This document shows positions 11,481-22,303 of a stretch of 64,000 bases of DNA, piece after piece; the first letter of the stretch is position 1; every line of letters starts with the position of its first letter. Source of the stretch: Paragonimus westermani (taxonomy: Eukaryota > Platyhelminthes > Trematoda > Plagiorchiida > Troglotrematidae); NCBI GenBank assembly GCA_008508345.1, contig QNGE01001269.1, positions 40,271-104,270 on the forward strand. The letters run 5' to 3'. The notes beneath the pieces are model-generated. The model worked only from the letters and a program-made list of their open reading frames with translations, was not told where the DNA came from and searched no databases. The translations under genes and the position numbers were made by a program.

Positions 11481-14400
11481 GGTCCAAACATGTCTCATTC
11501 CGATGGCTCTCTCCCCGGCTACATCGGGGCCATTTCGTCCTATACTCTCTTCTCATCTACAACTTTATCCAAATTTTCGAGGGTGAAAAACCGCAAATCA
11601 CCCTCCAAAAGCTCTGAAAGCAAGAGCGGTCCGAAAGTCATCGACCTTGTGCCAAGAGAAGCGGACGAAGCGTCCAACAGGGACGCTCACTTATGCCCAG
11701 GCTGTGATGAAACGGCCACCACCCCCCCAAGAGGGCTCACAGAACTACGCCGCCAGTTGCACAAACCCCCTCACTACTGAGGCTACTTTCCCAAGCTTTC
11801 CCTCGTGCACTTCTGTCTCTTTTTGCACCCAGCCAAACGAAGAAGTAGCCTTAAAGTGCGTGTACACCAACTGTCTGAGCCTTCTGAACAAACTACCAGA
11901 AATCAGACAGCTGGTCCACGACACTAGCCCTCACATTCTTGCATTAACAGAGACCTGGCTTTCCGCGGATATCAGTGATAATGAACTGCATGTCCCTGGT
12001 TACTCTTTATACCGGACGGACTCCTCCCGTGGACGCATGGGAGGCTGCGCCGTTTTCCTAAGCCAGAAGCTCCCAGTGCCAGCTGTCGTAGGGGAATTTA
12101 CCTTCCCAGAGAAATGCGACACGCTCTGGATTAAACTCCAACTTCGCAAACGTGACACGCTTCTTACCGGTGTTGTGTACCGCTCGCCGTCATGCAGTGC
12201 ATCCGACGACGAAGCCATCCTTGCTACCTTAGACAGACTCACGTCTGCCCAGCGTTTCTCCCATCTTCTTATTATGGGTGACTTCAACGCACCCAAACTC
12301 AACTCTATGGCGGCTTCTCATGAGGACTGTGGCTGCGGGTTCTCGAAGTCCTTGGCAATGTTGATCCATGAGAAAGCCTGGACACAGCATGTCGATCTAC
12401 CTACAAGGCACCGTCCAGGACAGACACCCTCCTTGCTCGATCTGGTCATTACGAACGAGGCTCACCTGGTAGATAGGGTGGTCATCAAACCGCCGCTAGG
12501 GCATAGTGACCATATGCTACTAAACTTTGACTTTATCTGTTACTGGCTCCAAAACGCTGTAACAAAGACTTCATTCCGAAACTTCCAAAACGCAGACTTT
12601 AACGCACTAAGGACGTTCTTAAGCACACTCAGCCTCACATCCGACTCAGTGAACTTGAACTACCTTTCCTTTAAAGCTGCCATTCACGAAGCCGATGAGG
12701 CATTTGTTCCTCGAAAACTATTGAAGTTCTCCTCTCGTGCACCGCTTCCGCGGAACATACGCCGCCTTCTTGAATTACGTTCTCGTCTATTCTCTAAACA
12801 GAAGCTAACGGATAGGCCAGAGGATCTAGAGGCCTTTCGCTCTGTACGAAACAGGTGCAAGCGGGAAATCCGGCAACACACCCAACACGTACAGTCGAAA
12901 ATCCTACAAATAGCTCACGAGAATAAGAATTTTCTTTTCAAGTATATACGACGCCAGAGAAAAACTAAGCCCTCAGCGCTTTCTCTGCGGCTTCCCGACG
13001 GGGAAACCTCCTCCAACCCCCAAGTGGTTGCCGAGATGTTCAGGGAATACTACTCATCAGTCTACAATGTGGATCTGCCAAACTGGCATCCAATTCTCCC
13101 GCAGAGGCACTTCCAACAACCCATCCTGACAGCTGACTTTTCTGTGTCTGACGTTCAGGACCTCTTGCTTAAGATCAATCCTTATAGTGCCATGGGACCA
13201 GACAAGATCCATCCCCGGATCCTCAAAGAAGCGGCCGTCAGTTTGGCGATGCCTCTCTTCGATCTGTTTAAACAGACACTTCGGACAGGCACTCTTCCGG
13301 AGGCATGGAAAGAGGCCAATGTCTCACCTATATTTAAAACAGGCGATCGTCATTCTCCTGCTAGTTATCGACCGATCAGCCTTACCAGCATCCCATGCAA
13401 GATAATGGAGCGACTGTTAAAACGCACTATCTTTAAGCATTTCTTCTCAAATAACCTCTTCTCTTCGACCCAGCATGGCTTTCTTCCTGAGCGGTCATGC
13501 ATAACTAATATGTTAATCTTCATGGATAGCCTAACAGAGGCCAAAGACAATGGTCATATCTCGGACGCTATCTTCTTCGACTTTGCCAAAGCCTTCGACC
13601 GTGTCCCACACGGTCCTCTGCTGCACAAACTAGAAGCCTATGGGATTCAAGGAGAAGTTCTCCGCTGGATAACCTCCTTTCTTGGTAACAGGACTTTTAG
13701 AGTAAAAACCGGTTCAGGCCTTTCGTCCCCATCCCCAGTCTCTGTGGGGGTCCCTCAAGGATCGGTACTTGGTCCATTGTTGTTTCTTATTTACATCAAT
13801 GATCTCCCCGATTTGATCTCTAGCAACGCTCTCCTTTATGCCGACGACTTAAAAATCTGGAACGCCTGTGACCCCAGTGCATTGCAGATTGACCTTGATC
13901 GTATTAAGTGCTGGTCAGAGGATTGGAGTCTCCCTCTAAACGACAGTAAGTGTGCGCACATGTCACTCGGAGGAGACTCTGGGAACCTATTCGTGATACA
14001 TGGTGCACAAAGTGTAGTAGGTATCACGAAAGTAGACCTCAAAAAAGACCTAGGGATCTGGCTATCGTCTGGGTTGTCCTTCTCTTATCATCACCAGCTG
14101 GCCGCAAAAAGGGGTCTCATGACTCTCGGGATGATCAAACGAACCTTCCCCCGGATTGACAAGCGCGCCTTTCACACGCTTTACAGAGTCTACATAAGAC
14201 CATTGCTCGAGTATGCCAATCAAGTCGTCTACACCGGTTTGAAGAAGGACATACTCGCCATTGAACGTGTCCAGCGAGTGGCCACCAAAATGGTCACTGG
14301 CTTGCGGCATCTATCCTACGAGTCTCGCCTTGAAATTCTCGATCTTTATCCACTTGAGTTTCGTAGACTCCGCGGCGACTTAATTCTTACACATTTTCTC

Positions 14401-14825
14401 TTTAGCACAGGACTTGTGCAACAATTCTTTACCCTAGTAAGTGATAACAGTCGAAGAGGCCACGACAAGAAGCTCTATAAGCTTCGACCTCGGACCTTCC
14501 TAAGACAACAGTTCTTCTCTTATAGGGTTATCAACTACTGGAACGACCTACCACTAGAGATTGTTAGCTGCTCTTCTAAAGACCGTCTCAAAGTGTTATT
14601 GGATTCCCACCTACTTAACAAACCGTTAAATTAATAATTTATCCTGTTTTGCTAGATTATTATTTTACTTTGTTATTGGTACTTTCTGTAACCCCCAAGA
14701 GCGGTGCTACACCCCGTTTTCAGTGACTGCCTTTCAAGTCAACAGAAAACCGCCGGACATCGAAACGAACAAACTGACTGGATCCGGGTAGATTGGGCCC
14801 CCAGCCTCGAACCCGTGTACAAATC
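11480..14825 (+). mobile_element. CR1-like element family A, near full-length
   Basis: The element comprises ORF2 plus a 3' UTR of about 190 bp. The 3' UTR ends near 14825 in the block GCCTCGAACCCGTGTACAA. The same 3' UTR occurs at 57990-58195 (+) and, reversed, at 52955-53085. The 5' limit is not resolved. A partly overlapping second frame at 11490-11780 may be the end of ORF1, and its region aligns with 53865-54104 (-). It lies antisense inside what seems to be the second intron of the PDHX-like gene, only about 100 bp from that gene's exon 2 donor site. Confidence 0.8.
11587..14634 (+). CDS. CR1-like retrotransposon ORF2: endonuclease-reverse transcriptase (intact)
   Basis: This is the replication protein of a non-LTR retrotransposon. 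It nicks target DNA and reverse-transcribes its own RNA at the nick. The frame is open from 11587, after a TGA at 11584, to the TAA ending at 14634, with no stop. Counting from 11647, an AP-like endonuclease occupies about residues 45-300 (LALTETWL near 100, MGDFNAPK near 211, GHSDH near 285). Reverse transcriptase follows at about 500-830, with RPISLTS, QHGFLPERSC, FFDFAKAFDRVPH near 645, VPQGSVLGPLLF and the catalytic YADD near 730. A CR1-type C-terminal domain ends with YWNDLPLE. Length is normal for the clade. No ATG occurs before the Met of YAQAVM, so translation probably depends on an upstream ORF1 or on re-initiation. It is the only full reading frame among the three family A copies and may be recently active. 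Confidence 0.92.
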   Translation, partial: KTANHPPKALKARAVRKSSTLCQEKRTKRPTGTLTYAQAVMKRPPPPQEGSQNYAASCTNPLTTEATFPSFPSCTSVSFCTQPNEEVALKCVYTNCLSLLNKLPEIRQLVHDTSPHILALTETWLSADISDNELHVPGYSLYRTDSSRGRMGGCAVFLSQKLPVPAVVGEFTFPEKCDTLWIKLQLRKRDTLLTGVVYRSPSCSASDDEAILATLDRLTSAQRFSHLLIMGDFNAPKLNSMAASHEDCGCGFSKSLAMLIHEKAWTQHVDLPTRHRPGQTPSLLDLVITNEAHLVDRVVIKPPLGHSDHMLLNFDFICYWLQNAVTKTSFRNFQNADFNALRTFLSTLSLTSDSVNLNYLSFKAAIHEADEAFVPRKLLKFSSRAPLPRNIRRLLELRSRLFSKQKLTDRPEDLEAFRSVRNRCKREIRQHTQHVQSKILQIAHENKNFLFKYIRRQRKTKPSALSLRLPDGETSSNPQVVAEMFREYYSSVYNVDLPNWHPILPQRHFQQPILTADFSVSDVQDLLLKINPYSAMGPDKIHPRILKEAAVSLAMPLFDLFKQTLRTGTLPEAWKEANVSPIFKTGDRHSPASYRPISLTSIPCKIMERLLKRTIFKHFFSNNLFSSTQHGFLPERSCITNMLIFMDSLTEAKDNGHISDAIFFDFAKAFDRVPHGPLLHKLEAYGIQGEVLRWITSFLGNRTFRVKTGSGLSSPSPVSVGVPQGSVLGPLLFLIYINDLPDLISSNALLYADDLKIWNACDPSALQIDLDRIKCWSEDWSLPLNDSKCAHMSLGGDSGNLFVIHGAQSVVGITKVDLKKDLGIWLSSGLSFSYHHQLAAKRGLMTLGMIKRTFPRIDKRAFHTLYRVYIRPLLEYANQVVYTGLKKDILAIERVQRVATKMVTGLRHLSYESRLEILDLYPLEFRRLRGDLILTHFLFSTGLVQQFFTLVSDNSRRGHDKKLYKLRPRTFLRQQFFSYRVINYWNDLPLEIVSCSSKDRLKVLLDSHLLNKPLN

Positions 14826-14924
14826 GCTGAAAACCAATGGTGACTGAAAGCACGACTTAGACTAGACTTACTGCCTCGTGAACGTTTGAGTTCAGAGAAA
14901 AGAATCACAAAAATGAACACTCAC

Positions 14925-15311
14925 AATTATTTTTGCAAGAATTCCATCTTCCTCACACTCCAATGCCACAACGGCCTTATCGGTCTGGACTTCACAAAGT
15001 ACGTCACCGGAACCAACATCCTCCCCTGGAACAAGTGAAAACAAAAATGTGCACTAACCTTCCTTTTTATTCCACTTGACTATGGAACCCTCAGTCATTG
15101 TTGGAGACAATGAAGGCATTTTTACGCGAACGGGCACTATAAAAATATAACGCTTCGATTGAAACCAACCGTTCAGTGATCTGCCCAAATATATGCCTCT
15201 TTTCCAATTGTGAGAATTCATCAACAAACTCAACTTTCCATAAGCAGTGTTTACTTTCCACATTCTTTGGCAAAATTGCGCAAAACCCCAGTTCACAGCA
15301 AGTCCGCGCAT
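14925..15311 (-). CDS. PDHX: Pyruvate dehydrogenase E3-binding protein, lipoyl domain (first two exons)
   Basis: This encodes the N-terminus of a lipoyl-bearing subunit of the mitochondrial pyruvate dehydrogenase complex, which carries acetyl groups on a swinging lipoyl-lysine and, in PDHX, docks dihydrolipoamide dehydrogenase. Exon 1 is 15311-15059, with ATG at 15309-15311. It gives a basic presequence-like leader of about 60 residues and then [17 protein letters not shown]. Exon 2 is 15025-14925 and encodes the rest of the lipoyl hairpin, including GDVLCEV and the lipoylated lysine in QTDKAVV, ending in GILAKII before a GTGAGTG donor. The SLSPTM box is shared by DLAT and PDHX. The IVKW-KKEG and DKAVV...DGILAKI pattern fits PDHX better. 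Joining the exons removes a 33-nt intron and keeps the frame. The remaining exons were not found, so the gene is partial here. Confidence 0.85.
15026..15058 (-). other. 33-nt micro-intron of the PDHX-like gene
   Basis: On the minus strand the intron begins GTTAGTGCAC and ends TTGTTCCAG. It has a T-rich stretch before the AG, and its removal joins KKEG to EDVG in frame. Without splicing the frame stops at once (TAG at 15054-15056). Introns of about 30-40 nt near the 5' end of genes are well known in flatworms. Confidence 0.85.
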
Positions 15312-15600
15312 CTCCCCTCGTTTCCCGAAATTAGATTAGCGCGGCAAAATTGCCTCATTGTTTTTTTTACGATATGCTTCAATTCACTGGCTTTTCCAAC
15401 GGAAACTTTTCAGTTTTTTCATTTCAGTTTTTGAAGTTGAAGAGGTTGGTAAACTGAATTGGAACATTTCGTGAAAAAAGCAATGAAGCAATTGCTTCAC
15501 AATTAATTGTGTTAAGCTAATGCAATTTATGGAAAACGAGGGGAGATGCACAATCTTGTTGTGCCCTGGGATTTTGTGCAGTTTATGCGGGGTGCTTTAG
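15312..15600. other. upstream of the PDHX-like gene
   Basis: AT-rich 5' flank of the PDHX-like gene on the minus strand. It contains the palindrome GAAGCAATTGCTTC near 15484. I see no clear TATA box or spliced-leader acceptor that would fix the transcript start. Confidence 0.3.
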
Positions 15601-15639
15601 TTACATTTATCTTGTCGCCCCATCTCCATATGTCTTGAC

Positions 15640-16910
15640 ATGTTTCCGTAGTTCCCTGACATGCTGATCTGTAACAGCGCCGATTCCTGGAAGGTGTCTA
15701 AGGTTCATAGTTATGTTTCGCAATTCATTTTTGTATATTTTCTCACATGCCGTCAGTTTAACTTTACCTGTACACCTGTTTGAAAACACCATTATCATTT
15801 CCTGTATTTGACTGCCATCAAGAAAAAACAGGAGTTACTGCGCAACATCTCAGTCTTCCTCATTTGTGTGGGTGTTGGATCTGTGAAGTAATCATACGGT
15901 AGATTTTTTGGTTCAGCGTACCTGCTGATGTATCAACACCGAACGTTGGTCGTCCCATGTTGCGTGTGGAGTTATCTATCGGTCGTCGTCCGAACCTACC
16001 TTCTGGCGCTGTCCTTCTCTCAGGTAGTGGCCTATCTAGTTCAGAGGATTTTGACTTGTCAGTGAGTCATTCCATTTTTAAACGCGTCTTTCTTTTGGTT
16101 GTACGAATACCTTTTGCACATATTGATTACCATTGCAGCTTCTTCTGATTTTACCATATTTTGGTCATTTTTTTCATTTGACTTACTGGGCCACTACAAA
16201 GGTGCCACACTGAACATCTATTCAAATCGTGCGTACCATTGAAACTGGCCGCACGTGAGGTAAGGTGGTTAACGATGTCGGCTTCCATCCGTCTGGCACC
16301 TTGAAAGTGAATAACGGTTTTGTTTAGAAAGAGGTTGTCCATTTCCCCGTGCGCGATCTCGAATAATTTATTTTTTCATCCAGCATCTATCGTTCGGGTG
16401 AAATGTCTGTTACGTTTCTTCGGATGTAGTGTCTGTTACGTATTTTACTTGTATTCGTGCATCTTGTACACAGCATTTTGTTGACATCACCTGTACACCT
16501 GTCTGAATGCGCCACCATCACCTTTGAATTTGAATGACAGAATGAATAAACGAAAGTTTACGCGCACCGTCTCTCCCTTCTGCTTTTGAGTAGATTTTCG
16601 TCTAGTGAATTAATCGCGGGATGAATTTTTTTAGCTCCGCCTATCTACCGGCCAACCAACGTTCATCTTTCACTGTCTTACGGGCTATTTGAAATTACTT
16701 ATGCGAAGTGGTCCAAACCAACTACCTGGCGCTGTTTCACCTCCGTGTGTGGTGGCCTATCCAAATCAGCAGACCTCGACATGTCAGTCAGTGGTTTTAT
16801 TTTTATCGATAAGTCTCCTGTTTCGTTTGTGCGCACACAACTATTCCTCGGTACTGTCATATTTCGGTCATTTTTATCATTTGGTTGATTAAGCCATTAC
16901 ATAGGTAACT
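15640..16910. repeat. two diverged direct repeats, offset about 715 bp
   Basis: Segments of about 15640-16210 and 16355-16910 align in the same orientation. Matching blocks are ACCTGTACACCTGT at 15769 and 16486, the stretch around CTGGCGCTGT at 16003 and 16721, GTGGCCTATC at 16028 and 16752, and TTTCGGTCATTTTT/TTTTGGTCATTTTT near 16865 and 16160. Similarity is moderate with small indels. There is no coding content I recognise. The pair lies just beyond the 3' end of the Penelope-like remnant at 17.06 kb and could be related to it, but I cannot show that. Confidence 0.6.
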
Positions 16911-17056
16911 CATTAATTTTGAACAAAGCCGTTAGAACACGAACATTTCACACTCACTCATCAGCACCGAATTCACAATAACATGGGTGGTTTTTTATAT
17001 AGCAAACGACCAGAGAGTTGAATAATCGCCAAACGGATAAGGATAAGTCAGTAAGT

Positions 17057-17620
17057 TCAGGGAAGGCTCAGGTTGAGGAACAGCTGTTTCTGAACAAAGA
17101 GAGCTGGGCCGAGTCGATTCATTGCAACTCCCTCGGAAAACCGTAAGAAACTCGGGTTAGAATAAAGTAGCAGGATTCTGAATGCAAAATACGAATCACT
17201 AACTTGACCGCTGGTCTTGACATGTCTAGCGACTGAGGAAACTGGCTGTCTACGCGTTTGAACAACATTGCCATTCTCCGGGAACAGGGACCACTCTACC
17301 CATTCGGGTAAATTCTCCTCCATCAGGGAGCTCAATCATCTCTCAGTTATGTTTGTGTAACTTTCTCCGCAGCTACACTCACATTGATCAGCACAATGTG
17401 AATTGACACCGACAAGCTGATCTCTTTTGATTGAAGGCACTGGTAACTTCTGAGTCCGAGCGATTACACGTAGTTGAGATGCAGTGAACGTTCGCTTAAC
17501 TGAATTTCTCATTCGCTGTGTTGCTTGATATATGAAATGATCACCTTCAAGAGGTAGTTTTATACAGACCCTCTTTCTCTCTACAGTGACCACTACTTCA
17601 GGTGGTGCCTTTTTCCACCG
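17057..17620 (-). pseudogene. Penelope-like element C-terminal part with GIY-YIG endonuclease
   Basis: The minus-strand frame runs from about 17620 to 17057 with a single in-frame TGA at 17336-17338. Before the stop it shows a VKRTF-A-LRV block (near 17500) and a cysteine cluster, QCECSCGESY, that replaces the VY-F-C-CG-YIGRT core of Penelope GIY-YIG domains. After the stop come LPEWV (near 17300), SSVARHVKTSG and a FLRFSEGVAMNRL helix (near 17120), ending in FVQKQLFLNLSLP. This is the usual order for the endonuclease half of a Penelope-like element. The reverse transcriptase half is not seen upstream, so the copy is 5'-truncated. It is a different subfamily from the 29 kb copy. Confidence 0.8.
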
Positions 17621-17629
17621 TGCCTATCT

Positions 17630-20600
17630 ATGAAACTTCCGGAGCAACCATTTGATTGTAGGACAGAAGTAGACTGACACAGCCTCTCCACAACTCAAAA
17701 ATAAATGGCACCGTTGAGGGAGTGATCAGGTTGCGCTGTTCCCGTCTGAAACTAACACACTTAAAATGGTGCCAGTGTGCAATTCTACAGTTGCATACAC
17801 TTCTAATAGTCAGCTGACAAACCAATCGGCCACCAGCACCGCTGTTGCGGTATAATACGGGAACAAATACGATTGTCTGCGTACGACAACAAGCGGTTAG
17901 TGTTATCAATTGTGTCGAAACAACGGAGGCAGCAAGTAAAATGTGGCTGTACCTGAAAGAACTCAACATCAAATCGGACAATGAGCAACATAAATGTTGA
18001 TGTTTGGAACGGTAGTAGGTCCATTCGAATAAAACCATGATGATAGCAAACATTTTACCCCTTAGAAAACGTGGTTGGCGATGATAGGATTCCCATAATC
18101 CTCGTTTAGGAATATCCTACAGACGGAGGCATGCGTGGTAAATAGTATTCAGCGGCGTTGTCAAGCGTGTCCGACGAGCATACTGGCAAAACCTCATGCA
18201 ATAGGGCATTCCCAGCATCAAGGCTCATGGTGTCAGCAAGTCAGAAGACTAGCCACATTACATTGAAGGTCATTATGAGATCGTTTCCCAATTTTTAGTA
18301 CTCCGCTGAGAACGAGTTCGACATAGTCACTGGATTTTGGAACGTCAGCGGTCTATCAAAAGCGAAGCTATACTGCACTGAGCTGATGATCTCTCTGGAA
18401 TACTTATTATGGTAAGTACAAACTGACTTCAAAAATTACAGCTACATAATGCATCCAGGATATTGTAAATCTCTCATGGACATGCCACCCAGTTGGTTGT
18501 TCGTATTTCACGCCACTGTGTGGTGCGAATCGAGGAAACACGTTTCCAGTTTAGTCAGTGGCCAACGGCAGGCTCCTAATCTCCTTAGGTATTGTTTCTC
18601 ATCGATGCCGTAGCACCTAACATACATTCAGATGATGGTTAGTAGCCATTTTTCAATGGCGACTTCAGCGCACTCGATGCAGGCAACAGTGTCAAAGGTT
18701 TCGTGGTCAGTCGGCAGTCATTTGGCCAACCAAAATCCTCCTTTGGGCAACAGTTCCGTCAATCGGTACGCCAATTTGATGGTGAGGATACATACAGAAA
18801 TGGGGACTGGCAACTGTCTCGGCCTGGGGCCGCACATAATTCACAGAATATAGCCCTCACTAGGTCAAGGTGTTTTTGAAAATAATGCTATCTGAGCCGA
18901 TCCAAGTGGAACCGGATGAAGCAACGTTATTGACTTCACCAGTAACAGTGTGTCATGTCTACAAGCTTCGGGCCGAAGCAGGCCCATAGAGGTCAGTTTT
19001 TGTAAGCTGTCTGCTTTCATTATTATAGCGGGGGACTCCAAGCCGACCAGATCTTCGGCATATAATTTACCAAACGATTTGACTGGCACCGTCATGCAAG
19101 CGATTGTATTCTCCGGTCACAGTCGATCTGAGTGCAGCAAGAAGTGAGAAGTGAATCCGTCTTTCTCAGATTCACGTTTGGTTGAATACCTGTGCTATGA
19201 AGCACAGCTAACGGCAAACTCGGTACAGAAATGAAATCAGGATGGAGAAACCTACTAAAGCGCTTAACAGATCTAACTGCACACTGCCGCACCATAAGGC
19301 CTGGCATCCCTTGAATTTGCACTTATTAGTTGCTGTCACTTACATAAATAAATGACGTGCGGGTGCCCTGTGGTTCCATCACTTCAGACAACCCAACCTT
19401 TAGACCCCAACTGCGACTGAAAGCTCTCTTCTCGCTGACACCTCCCGAAATTCTTGTCAGAAACTTCACCAGAAATCGGCTTTTATCCCATTTTGGGTGG
19501 TATAGGGTTTCAAAAATTAGCTGACTTGGTCAATGGTGCCACTAGTATGTCACTGAAGCTTACCCTGATTAAGTTTGTGCAGGAATTTGAGCGACCCGTT
19601 TGTGCATATTTTCGATCGCCCTCATACCTTGCTCCAGTGACCTGAGTTGCTTGTCCCTCTTTGTAACGATGCGGTTTTTCCGGAAACCATGTCAAGCCAA
19701 ATTTATGACAGTGTTCACGTTTCGAGTTCGCTCCAAGACTGCAGCTTGGGGTTCCAGGGGACAGCTGGGCAAAAGCAGCTGTTTGAAGCCCATAGACACC
19801 GAAGTACGTTGCGTCTTACGCGGCCTACGACAGACTCGGCTCCTCATTTTGTTCCTATGTGACCAGCGGGACTTAACCAGTTACCTTCTGAGAACATTGT
19901 GAGAGAATTGCTTGCTTCGTAACGTTTTGCTTGACCGTAAGTTTCGGGACAGAGAATAACTGAACGTGTGGGATTTGGGCACAAAATAGAGGGCTCCCAA
20001 TTCCTCTCCCCGCAAGCTATAAGCGCACAGACTGTACTGTGGCTACTCTGGTATCAAGAGAAGAGTGCCCTCCACTGCCTGGTATACTGGCCTCTGAAAC
20101 CTTAAACAATCCCTGTTTTTGCTGAATCAATAAATTATACAACAGTGACAAAAGGTAGGGATAGGTCTCTCTGCAGGCCACTGACATAGGGTAACGGAAG
20201 AGTGTGGACGGCGACATATACGTAGCATACATGGCTGTCATGAAATTCACATACCACAGCGGTGTTTTCAGACTTTTTCACCGTTGGAAATCCCTCACAA
20301 GCGTCCGCTGCTTTACGGTCACTCCGCCACATCTCCTCATGGTTGAAATGTATCTTCAGTTTACACTTGTAAAAGATATCAGACGGGTAACACAAGCAAA
20401 GCCTGTGATATAGAAGCTGCAGTACTTGTTCAAATTATACATACGTTCCAACAACGAGGCAAACGGAAATGAAGCCTGTCGAATGATATGAAATCTGTAT
20501 GACGCGTTTCTGCCAATTTGATTATAAACCGCATAATTGTCATGACTAGAATGTAAGCCTTGATAGTTGCATAGCGCAACTAGGAATCTTGGATACTTCT

Positions 20601-21000
20601 ACCCAAATATTGTGACAAAGGATTTCTTTCATGAGCAAGTTGTCAAGATTGCGTCTCCTCTTGAGTGTCTAGTAGCTCACTGTAGAGGATTTAACAAACC
20701 ATCTCTTTGTTCTCATGCGCGCGCAGTTCAAGTTGCGGAGTCACAAAAGTTAGGTTCGGTTAACAGGACTCGCGGCTCAAATTAGGTGTAGATCCAGTAT
20801 GTCTAGTGATTCTTCGAGTTAGGTCCAGCCTACTGGTAAAGTTTGTCAATAGGTCAAGTCCAGAGTAGTCGCGCCTGTGGATGCAGCAGGCGTCCATGGA
20901 TTTTAGGTCCACTAGGCCACCGACTTCTACCCAAAATAGGAGATGGTCGAACTGGTGAGTCCCTTAATAATGGGTAACCGATCCACGAGAAAAATAGTAA
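17630..21000. other. no recognisable gene
   Basis: Short ORFs only. The 141-codon minus ORF at 17628-18053 sits just upstream of the Penelope fragment but shows no reverse transcriptase motif. A peptide near 18330-18400 (+) faintly recalls the start of a non-LTR endonuclease (FWNVSGL) but is too short to call. Confidence 0.35.
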
Positions 21001-21009
21001 AAACGTGGG

Positions 21010-21450
21010 TGGAAGAAATCGACAACATACCTCGATATTGGATCCATCAAACCGAAAAGTTCTGAGGCCAACGATTCACAAGGACATGAATACATACGAC
21101 CAGTCACGTGATTGTGGATCGTTGAAACTCAAATGGAACCAAGGTACACATTAACAAATGTCCGACAGCATGAACTAGAGACGAACAAACTGCACGAGAA
21201 CAGGCTCCGAGAAGTGAATACCAAGCTTTTTTTACTACATCGAGATTAACGTGCGTGGGAAGAAGGATTTGCCACCTGTGTAAATCGAATGGTCGTGTAA
21301 GTCTTTGTAAAGAAAGCCCACAGTTGCTATCAAGAGGACTTCGAGCGTTAGAAGAACGACCAACGCGAGTGAAACAAATGAAGACAGGGAGCATGGTAAT
21401 CAGCTTCCGCCAAACACTCAACACAGACAGCTACTTAAAATCAGAGGTGC
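21010..21450 (+). repeat. dispersed repeat R1, copy 1
   Basis: It aligns in the same orientation with 25380-25815 over about 440 bp at moderate identity. Matching landmarks include CAGTCACGTGATTG against CAGTCACGTAATGG, CCAAGGTACACATTAAC against CAAGGGTACATATAAAC, the shared GTCCGACA, and the end blocks CAAACACTCA-ACAGACAGCTACT and CAAACACTCA-GCAGGCAGCTACT. The longest minus-strand ORFs of both copies overlap this block but have no known motif. It is an unassigned interspersed repeat. Confidence 0.6.
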
Positions 21451-21459
21451 CAGATTTCT

Positions 21460-22300
21460 TGAAGTAATGGTGGCTACGCTTCCTGAATATTCAAATGGAA
21501 TGCACAGATGGAGTGTCAAAAGATGCCCTATGCTGCAAGTTGGAGAGATTTTCTACTTCCGTCTACAAAGCATACAGTAGAGTAGTGTTGAAGTGCGAAA
21601 AAGAGGCGCGAATTCTGAACAAAATTAGAAAGTGACGTTGAAGAAGGGCTTTTGAGCTTCGAAGAGAGCCAACAACATTTACGTGTTTAGGGCAAACTTT
21701 TGATTCCTCATGAGCCATGACTCCTGTAGACTACTATGTCGCAGCTGAAGTTTGAGGGGACGAAGCTTAGGCCAGCAGTTTTTGCGATATTGAGCGCCGA
21801 AATATGCCGATGGAAGGGCGATCTAAAAACGAAGAATATGAGTATTATGCTGTCTCCACGGCGACAGAACTGTCATGAAAAGATCATCCAGTTCGTAAAA
21901 ATTACCTCGTTGGCCTTTCTGCCAGCACACAAAAGGCCTTGTTGGCATGTTTTTCAAAGTTCTAAGTGTGAAGTTCATCGCTGCGAGAGAGGCGAGATAC
22001 ATCACAGTTTTACTCTCAAGGTGCGATAGTATTATACTTCTATCCAAAAATTTGGAAGAAGAAGGAGCACATTGTTGAAAAAGTTGCCAGGGCAGCGTGG
22101 GGAGGATGAACTGGAGCGGTTCTGTGAATGGGAACGTTCAAATAACCTGAGCTTACGCAAAACCTTCTGCAAATGGGGTTGTGTTCACTCAGCCTCAGTT
22201 GACTGAAAACAACGATCACCAGCGACATCGAATTTGTTCGTAAAGCTTATTGGCCAAAAAACTTAGTTCGAACGCATATGCGGCGTAAACACCTGAAAAT
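21460..22300. other. no recognisable gene
   Basis: Short ORFs only, in the stretch between repeat R1 and the left arm of the palindrome at the gap. No motif recognised. Confidence 0.35.
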
Positions 22301-22303
22301 TAT

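Noticed and set aside
18330..18420. FWNVSGL-like start of a non-LTR endonuclease (+).
   Set aside because: Too short, and no downstream endonuclease motifs follow.
18950..19147. AFIIIAGDSKP peptide resembling an endonuclease GDFN box.
   Set aside because: No further alignment to any endonuclease and key residues differ.
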